A model generated the notes under the pieces. That model ran no database searches. It was not told the origin of the DNA and saw nothing but the letters and a program-made list of their open reading frames with translations. Shown here piece by piece: positions 5,381 through 8,878 of a stretch of DNA of 8,878 nt. The stretch spans positions 1 through 8,878 of the forward strand of contig CAKORS010000037.1 in the NCBI GenBank assembly GCA_934101605.1. Direction: 5' to 3'. Source of the stretch: an uncultured Bacilli bacterium (GTDB lineage Bacteria; Bacillota_I; Bacilli_A; RF39; UBA660). Within the stretch, counting starts at the first letter, position 1. Every line of letters starts with the position of its first letter. A program made the translations under genes and the position numbers.

Positions 5381-5990
5381 TTCTTGTTCTTGTATTATCG
5401 TTTTCGTCTTCTTCCATTAAAGATGCTATATAATATATATCATCAACACTTATATTATCTAAATCATTAAAATTTATATTAGTTTTATTAGTTAAGAACT
5501 TTTTAGATTTTCTACTTAATTCATTTAATATTTCTTTATTATTAACTAAGAAATTATTTATTTCATCTTTATTCTCTGAGAAAATTTCATGCTTATCAAT
5601 ATCTTCCAAAATCTTATAGCTTTTTTCCTCTAATAATCTTTTAATTAAAATATCATAAATTACTAATCCTGCTTGTAAAAATACAACTCCAACATTAGAA
5701 GTAGCAAGAAAAATACCTAAATTTGCAACAGTAATTCCTATAAGAGAAGCCTTAAACCAAGGTCTAATATTTAAAATATCAACTATATTACAAACTCTAA
5801 AATCATTCGCATATTTAATTTGCTTTTTAAACATCTCTTCAGCACGAGAAGCTCCTTGTTTATTATTTTGTAAAGTAGATTTAGTTCCATCAGAATAATT
5901 AAGAATTATTAAATTATCTTTCCATTCATAATTTAATAAAAACTTATCATCATATATATTATTTTTATTTTTTGAATTCCAATCTAACAT
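5376..5990 (-). CDS. Unrecognised two-helix membrane protein between sufS and sufU
   Basis: I do not recognise this 204-residue protein. Residues 1-45 are polar and look like a small beta-rich region (KFLLNYEWKDNLIILNYSDGTKS). Residues 46-78 are amphipathic. Two hydrophobic segments follow at about 80-96 and 100-117, joined by a very short turn (TSN), suggesting a membrane hairpin with both ends on the same side. Residues 118-204 are charged and probably helical, ending in an acidic patch (MEEDENDN) and a basic tip (TRTRK). The start is ATG at 5990, 8 nt after GAGGAG (6004-5999); a GTG at 5999 overlaps that Shine-Dalgarno and is rejected. It has a textbook promoter at 6015-6043 and ends in the shared hairpin. 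It splits the suf locus and is transcribed against it. Whether it has any role in iron-sulfur assembly cannot be told from sequence. Confidence 0.8.
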   Translation of the reverse strand: MLDWNSKNKNNIYDDKFLLNYEWKDNLIILNYSDGTKSTLQNNKQGASRAEEMFKKQIKYANDFRVCNIVDILNIRPWFKASLIGITVANLGIFLATSNVGVVFLQAGLVIYDILIKRLLEEKSYKILEDIDKHEIFSENKDEINNFLVNNKEILNELSRKSKKFLTNKTNINFNDLDNISVDDIYYIASLMEEDENDNTRTRK

Positions 5991-6014
5991 AAAAAACACT
6001 CCTCAGTAAAGGTT

Positions 6015-6043
6015 ATTATATTTTATAATTATTTAAAAGTCAA
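6015..6043 (-). promoter_or_regulatory. Promoter of the two-helix membrane protein gene
   Basis: Reading leftward, TTGACT (6043-6038), exactly 17 nt, TATAAT (6020-6015): the best consensus match in the window. The start would be near 6008, about 18 nt before the ATG at 5990. It lies back to back with the sufU promoter, with only 12 bp between the two -35 hexamers. Confidence 0.75.
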
Positions 6044-6055
6044 TAATTCAAAATA

Positions 6056-6084
6056 TTGATAAAAATAGCAAAGTAATGTATACT
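6056..6084 (+). promoter_or_regulatory. Promoter of the sufUB unit
   Basis: TTGATA (6056-6061), exactly 17 nt, TATACT (6079-6084). The start would be near 6091, about 20 nt before the sufU ATG, with GAGGTGA (6098-6104) between. It shows that sufUB can be expressed independently of sufCDS. Confidence 0.65.
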
Positions 6085-6110
6085 ATAAAATGAATTTGAG
6101 GTGAGTTATT

Positions 6111-6533
6111 ATGGATAAAGAATTTAGAAGAGAAATAATACTAGATAACTATGAACACCCGTTCCATAACCATAAAAGCGATGAAACATATAAAAAAATC
6201 AGAACAAACAATGAATCTTGTATAGATGACTTAAATATTTATTTTAAAATTGAAAATAATATAGTAAAGGATGTTTCCTTTGAAGGAGAAGCATGTGCGA
6301 TATCAACATCAGCAACATCTATAATGCTAAAAAACTTAATAGGTAAAACAATTGATGAAGTAAAAGTTTTAATAGAAAATTATAAAAATATGATAAATGA
6401 AAAAGAATATGATAAAGATTTATTAAAAGAATTAAATGCATATGATGAAATTTATTTACAACCAAATAGAAAAACTTGCGCATTATTACCAGTAAAAGCA
6501 ATCGAAGAAGTAATCAAGGAGAATGACAATTAA
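6111..6533 (+). CDS. sufU: SufU, zinc-dependent sulfur-transfer partner of SufS
   Basis: SufU accepts the persulfide sulfur from SufS using a zinc site and relays it to the SufBCD scaffold in the cytoplasm. It has 140 residues, close to the usual 145-150. The zinc ligands of the family are present: Cys37 and Asp39 in NESCIDD, Cys62 in GEACAISTSATS, and Cys123 in NRKTCALLP. The SufU-specific insertion before the last cysteine (about 88-118) is present, and the histidine that marks IscU proteins near the last Cys is missing, so this is SufU and not IscU. GAGGTGA at 6098-6104 precedes the ATG by 6 nt. It is the first gene of the sufUB unit, and its TAA overlaps the sufB ATG by one base (TAATG). 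Confidence 0.93.
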   Translation: MDKEFRREIILDNYEHPFHNHKSDETYKKIRTNNESCIDDLNIYFKIENNIVKDVSFEGEACAISTSATSIMLKNLIGKTIDEVKVLIENYKNMINEKEYDKDLLKELNAYDEIYLQPNRKTCALLPVKAIEEVIKENDN

Positions 6534-7840
6534 TGGAAATAATAGGACTTAACGAAGATAAAATAAAAGAAATATCAAAAATAAAAAATGAAGATAATGA
6601 TATATTAGACTATCGTTTGAAATGTTTCAAATGTTTTGAAAATATTAAATTACCTTCTTTTGGTCCTGAAATTAATTTAGATTTTGATAAAATAAAATAT
6701 TATAAATCTGATAGTAATGAAATAAATAACAATTGGGATAATATAGAACAAAATATATCTTGCGAATTTAAAGATTTAGGAGTTATCTCATCAGAAAAAA
6801 AGATGGATGGTATAGGAGTTCAATATCAAAGTGAAGTAATATATCATAATATGTTAAAAGAATTAGAAGATAAGAAAGTAATATTTACATCTATTGAAGA
6901 TGCTATGAAAAAGTATCCTGATCTTGTAAAAAAATACTTTTCAAAGATAGTAGCACCAAACGAAAATAAATTTACAGCATTAAATGGAGCTGTGTTTTCC
7001 GGAGGAAGTTTTATTTACATACCCAAAAATACAAAATTAAATAGACCTCTTCAAAGTTATTTTAGAATTAATAGTAAAGATCTAGGACAATTTGAAAGAA
7101 CATTAATAATAGTAGATGATAACTCTTCACTACATTATATAGAAGGATGCACTGCCAAAAACTATTCAAGTAGCAATTTGCATGCTGCTGTAGTAGAGAT
7201 ATATGTAGGAAAAAACAGCAGTTGTAGATATTCAACTATTCAAAATTGGGCTACAAATGTTTATAATTTGGTAACTAAAAGAGCTTTAGTAGAAGAAAAT
7301 GGAACAATGGAATGGATAGATGGAAATATCGGATCCTTAAAAACAATGAAATATCCTTGTTGCGTATTAAAAGGAGACAATTCAAAAGGAACTTGTATAA
7401 CAATAAGCGTAGCAAAAAAAGGTCAAGAACAAGATAGTGGAGCAAGAATGATTCATATAGGTAAAAATACTACAAGTAACATTATCTCAAAATCCATAGC
7501 GTCACAAGGTGGAAGTGCTGATTATAGAGGAAAAGTTCATATAAAGAAAAATGCAGAGAACTCATATTCTCTTGTAAAATGTGATACTTTAATACTAGAT
7601 GAATTGTCAAGTAGTGATACCTATCCAACAAATATAATAGAAAATAAAAATAGTTTTATAGAGCATGAATCAACTGTATCTAGAATAAGTGAAGAAAAAT
7701 TATTCTATTTAATGTCTAGAGGAATAAGTAAAGAAAAAGCTATGGAATTAATCATACTAGGTTTTACAGATAAATTTAGACAAGAATTACCAGTAGAATA
7801 TGCAGTAGAATTAAATCAATTATTAAAACAAAGTTTATGA
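6533..7840 (+). CDS. sufB: SufB, scaffold subunit of the SufBCD complex
   Basis: SufB is the cytoplasmic scaffold on which the nascent cluster forms, together with SufC and SufD. It has 435 residues, slightly shorter than the usual 465 or so, the difference lying mainly in the N terminus. Family landmarks: GIGVQYQSE (93-101), APNENKFTALNGAVFSGGSF (141-160), HYIEGCTA with Cys206, IQNWATNVYN (236-245), GTMEWIDGN (257-265), and QDSGARMIHIG (300-310). Near the end are SLVKCDTLI with Cys350, the proposed sulfur-accepting and cluster-site cysteine, IEHEST (377-382), FYLMSRGI (391-398) and the C-terminal ELPVEYAVELNQLL. The start ATG overlaps the sufU stop; AAGGAG (6516-6521) lies 11 nt upstream, a little far, so reinitiation may help. 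The TGA stop begins the terminator hairpin. Confidence 0.96.
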   Translation: MEIIGLNEDKIKEISKIKNEDNDILDYRLKCFKCFENIKLPSFGPEINLDFDKIKYYKSDSNEINNNWDNIEQNISCEFKDLGVISSEKKMDGIGVQYQSEVIYHNMLKELEDKKVIFTSIEDAMKKYPDLVKKYFSKIVAPNENKFTALNGAVFSGGSFIYIPKNTKLNRPLQSYFRINSKDLGQFERTLIIVDDNSSLHYIEGCTAKNYSSSNLHAAVVEIYVGKNSSCRYSTIQNWATNVYNLVTKRALVEENGTMEWIDGNIGSLKTMKYPCCVLKGDNSKGTCITISVAKKGQEQDSGARMIHIGKNTTSNIISKSIASQGGSADYRGKVHIKKNAENSYSLVKCDTLILDELSSSDTYPTNIIENKNSFIEHESTVSRISEEKLFYLMSRGISKEKAMELIILGFTDKFRQELPVEYAVELNQLLKQSL

Positions 7841-7867
7841 TAAGTTTTAAAAAAACTTATCTTTTTT
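7839..7867 (+). terminator. Terminator of sufUB
   Basis: A 10-bp stem, GATAAGTTTT (7839-7848) with AAAACTTATC (7852-7861), three-base loop, then T6 (7862-7867). The stem begins inside the sufB stop codon. From 7868 to 7956 the sequence is AT-rich with no ORF, hairpin or promoter I can support. Confidence 0.88.
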
Positions 7868-7956
7868 AATATCTAATGATAATAACAATTTAAAATAATA
7901 AAAAGCCATATAAAAAAGAAAAAAACATCTTGAAAAATAACAAAAAAATATAAAAA

Positions 7957-8008
7957 CTCCATTTTGCAATAAATTAAATAATTAAATATTATATAAAGCG
8001 AAATGGAG
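7957..8008 (+). repeat. Inverted repeat spanning the ssb promoter and ribosome site
   Basis: CTCCATTTTGC (7957-7967) and GCGAAATGGAG (7998-8008) are inverted copies, 10 of 11 positions exact and the last a possible G-U pair, separated by 30 AT-rich bases. The right arm includes most of the ssb Shine-Dalgarno (GGAGG, 8005-8009). If transcribed from upstream, the arms would fold and hide that site. If the promoter at 7964-7992 is used, only the right arm is transcribed, and the repeat would instead be a DNA-level element with arm centres about 41 bp (four helical turns) apart. Confidence 0.6.
7964..7992 (+). promoter_or_regulatory. Candidate promoter of ssb
   Basis: TTGCAA (7964-7969), exactly 17 nt, TATTAT (7987-7992). 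The start would be near 7998-7999, giving a leader of about 19 nt carrying GGAGGTGA (8005-8012). The -35 overlaps the left arm of the inverted repeat and the start site overlaps the right arm. Confidence 0.5.
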
Positions 8009-8016
8009 GTGAATTA

Positions 8017-8346
8017 ATGTTAAACCAGGTAGTTTTAGTAGGAAGATTAGTTAAAGACCCCGAGACTAAAGAATGTGATTCTGGATCAAAAGTTGCAAAT
8101 ATAACCTTAGCCGTTCCGAGAAGTTACAAAAATATAAATGGAGAATACGAAACAGACTTTATCCCATGCACTTTATGGCAAGGAATTGCAGAAAGAACTA
8201 CTGAATACTGCAAAAAAGGAGATATTATAGGAGTAAGAGGAAGAATAGAAATAAATTCATACAACACCCAACAAGAAAAAAAGTATGCAACCAATGTAAT
8301 CGCAGAAAAAGTTACTTTTTTATCAAGCAAAAAAGAAACAGAATAA
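8017..8346 (+). CDS. Single-stranded DNA-binding protein without acidic tail (SsbB-like)
   Basis: An SSB-family OB-fold protein that coats single-stranded DNA as an oligomer. Its 109 residues begin MLNQVVLVGRLVKDPE and contain IPCTLWQGIAERTTEYCKKGDIIGVRGRI (49-77), the hallmark second half of the OB fold, with Trp54. It then ends just after the fold at FLSSKKETE. The Gly/Gln-rich linker and the acidic DDDIPF-type tip that recruit replication and repair partners in the main SSB are missing. In Bacillus subtilis the comparable short protein is SsbB (YwpH, 113 residues), linked to competence, so a main SSB is probably encoded elsewhere. GGAGGTGA at 8005-8012 fixes the ATG. An inverted repeat covers its promoter and ribosome site. 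Its 3' end forms part of a terminator. A phage or mobile-element SSB is the alternative reading. Confidence 0.88.
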   Translation: MLNQVVLVGRLVKDPETKECDSGSKVANITLAVPRSYKNINGEYETDFIPCTLWQGIAERTTEYCKKGDIIGVRGRIEINSYNTQQEKKYATNVIAEKVTFLSSKKETE

Positions 8347-8359
8347 TGTTTCTTTTTTT
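8329..8359 (+). terminator. Terminator overlapping the 3' end of ssb
   Basis: AAAAAAGAAAC (8329-8339) pairs over 11 bp with GTTTCTTTTTT (8348-8358) around an 8-nt loop, with a T7 run at 8353-8359. The left arm lies in the last ssb codons. The stem has only two G-C pairs, so it may be leaky; the next gene starts 14 nt later with no room for a promoter between. Confidence 0.6.
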
Positions 8360-8372
8360 AAAAGGAGAAAAA

Positions 8373-8878
8373 ATGAACTATTATAAAGAGATAAGAAATG
8401 AATTAATAAATAATGAGATAAATAGAAAAGTAAAAAACTATTCAATAAATAAAAGTGATTTAACAACTTATTATAATGTAGGGAAGTTATTAAGTGATGC
8501 AGGAAAACATTATGGAGAGGGAATAATAAAAGAATATTCAGAGAGATTAAGTAAAGATATAAATAAAAGATATGATTTATCGTCTTTAAATAAGATGCGA
8601 AAATTTTATTATCTTTTAGAAAAAATGGCGACAGTGTCACCAGAATTAACATATAGTCATTATGTAGAGTTATTGCCATACTCAGATCTGAATAAGGTTG
8701 GTTATTATATAGAAATAACAAAAGAACAAAATTTATCAGTAAGAGAGTTAAGATATAAAATAAAAAATAAAGAATATGAAAGATTAGATGAAGAAACAAA
8801 GGAAAAGATTATAAATAAAGAAAAATTAAATATAAAAGATAAAGTAAAGAATCCAATTATAATAAGAAATATAAATAA
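8373..8878 (+). CDS. DUF1016/YhcG-type protein, N-terminal domain (partial)
   Basis: The reading frame is open from ATG 8373 to the window end (168 codons) with no stop, so the gene is cut. The product resembles the DUF1016 N-terminal domain of YhcG-like proteins. It has a helical start, then YYNVGKLLSDAG..YGEGIIKEYSERLSKDI (about 33-64), LSSLNKMRKFYYLLEK (69-84), TYSHYVELLPY (93-103), and YYIEITKEQNLSVRELRYKIKNKEYERL (111-138). In the full family this is followed by a PDDEXK nuclease-like domain, which would lie beyond the window. DUF1016 genes often sit near restriction or other defence genes, but no such neighbour is visible here. AAGGAG (8362-8367) precedes the ATG by 5 nt. By hand count 6 of 18 Glu codons are GAG and 6 of 24 Lys codons are AAG, and TCG, GCG, GGG and CTG occur, unlike the A-ending usage of neighbouring genes. 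Recent acquisition is inferred. Confidence 0.75.
   Translation, partial: MNYYKEIRNELINNEINRKVKNYSINKSDLTTYYNVGKLLSDAGKHYGEGIIKEYSERLSKDINKRYDLSSLNKMRKFYYLLEKMATVSPELTYSHYVELLPYSDLNKVGYYIEITKEQNLSVRELRYKIKNKEYERLDEETKEKIINKEKLNIKDKVKNPIIIRNIN

Noticed and set aside
6040..6059. Dyad TCAATA-N8-TATTGA between the divergent promoters as an operator
   Set aside because: The symmetry follows from two opposed -35 hexamers (TTGACT and TTGATA); no need to invoke a regulator.
6319..6501. Minus-strand ORF of 60 codons inside sufU
   Set aside because: Leu/Phe/His-rich antisense translation of a conserved gene; no ribosome site.
7868..7956. Riboswitch or small RNA in the gap before ssb
   Set aside because: The stretch is nearly pure A/T with no stable stem, no T-box or other recognisable motif; only the inverted repeat from 7957 on has structure.
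8124..8330. Minus-strand ORF of 68 codons inside ssb
   Set aside because: Antisense shadow of the OB-fold coding region.
8323..8799. Minus-strand ORF of 158 codons over the DUF1016 gene, the longest annotatable frame there
   Set aside because: The plus strand has an uninterrupted 168-codon frame with a good Shine-Dalgarno and a recognisable DUF1016 pattern. The minus frame is a low-complexity Leu/Phe/Tyr string typical of antisense AT-rich DNA.

Overview
The window is an 8.9 kb piece of a very AT-rich, Gram-positive-type chromosome. Strong AGGAGG/GGTGA-type Shine-Dalgarno (SD) sites, TTGAca/TATAAT promoters, a lipoprotein signal on PrsA, tiny YjcZ-like membrane peptides and a SufU-type (not IscU) SUF system all point to the Firmicutes. 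The extreme AT bias suggests an uncultured gut Bacilli lineage near the Erysipelotrichia/Mollicutes, but that placement is inference. TGA is used as a stop (sufD, sufB) and Trp is TGG, so the genetic code is standard and not mycoplasmal.

Layout, left to right. Bases 1-7 hold only the first codons of a leftward gene, divergent from recX (102-836, RecA modulator). recX converges on prsA (867-1841, minus; extracytoplasmic foldase lipoprotein) across a shared bidirectional terminator. Divergent from prsA is a two-gene operon of tiny membrane peptides (1966-2043 and 2057-2182), both too short for ordinary gene calling. They converge on a HIT-family hydrolase gene (2217-2579, minus), which reads from a TTG start.

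The centre is the iron-sulfur cluster assembly locus. sufC-sufD-sufS (2686-5348) form one tight operon ending in a strong hairpin. sufU-sufB (6111-7840) form a second unit with its own promoter. Between them sits an unrecognised two-helix membrane protein gene on the opposite strand (5376-5990). SufS takes sulfur from cysteine, SufU accepts it through a zinc site, and the SufB-SufC-SufD scaffold assembles the cluster. SufD here is only 231 residues, about half the usual size.

The right end holds a tail-less single-stranded-DNA-binding protein (8017-8346, SsbB-like), preceded by an inverted repeat that spans its promoter and SD. Last comes a partial DUF1016/YhcG-type gene (8373 to the window end), whose codon use has more G-ending codons than its neighbours, suggesting an acquired gene.

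Most of the window is conserved housekeeping. The parts worth a second look are the tiny-peptide operon with its sporulation-sigma-like promoter, the half-size SufD, the split suf locus with its orphan membrane protein, and the ssb inverted repeat. No CRISPR array, tRNA, rRNA or insertion sequence was seen.
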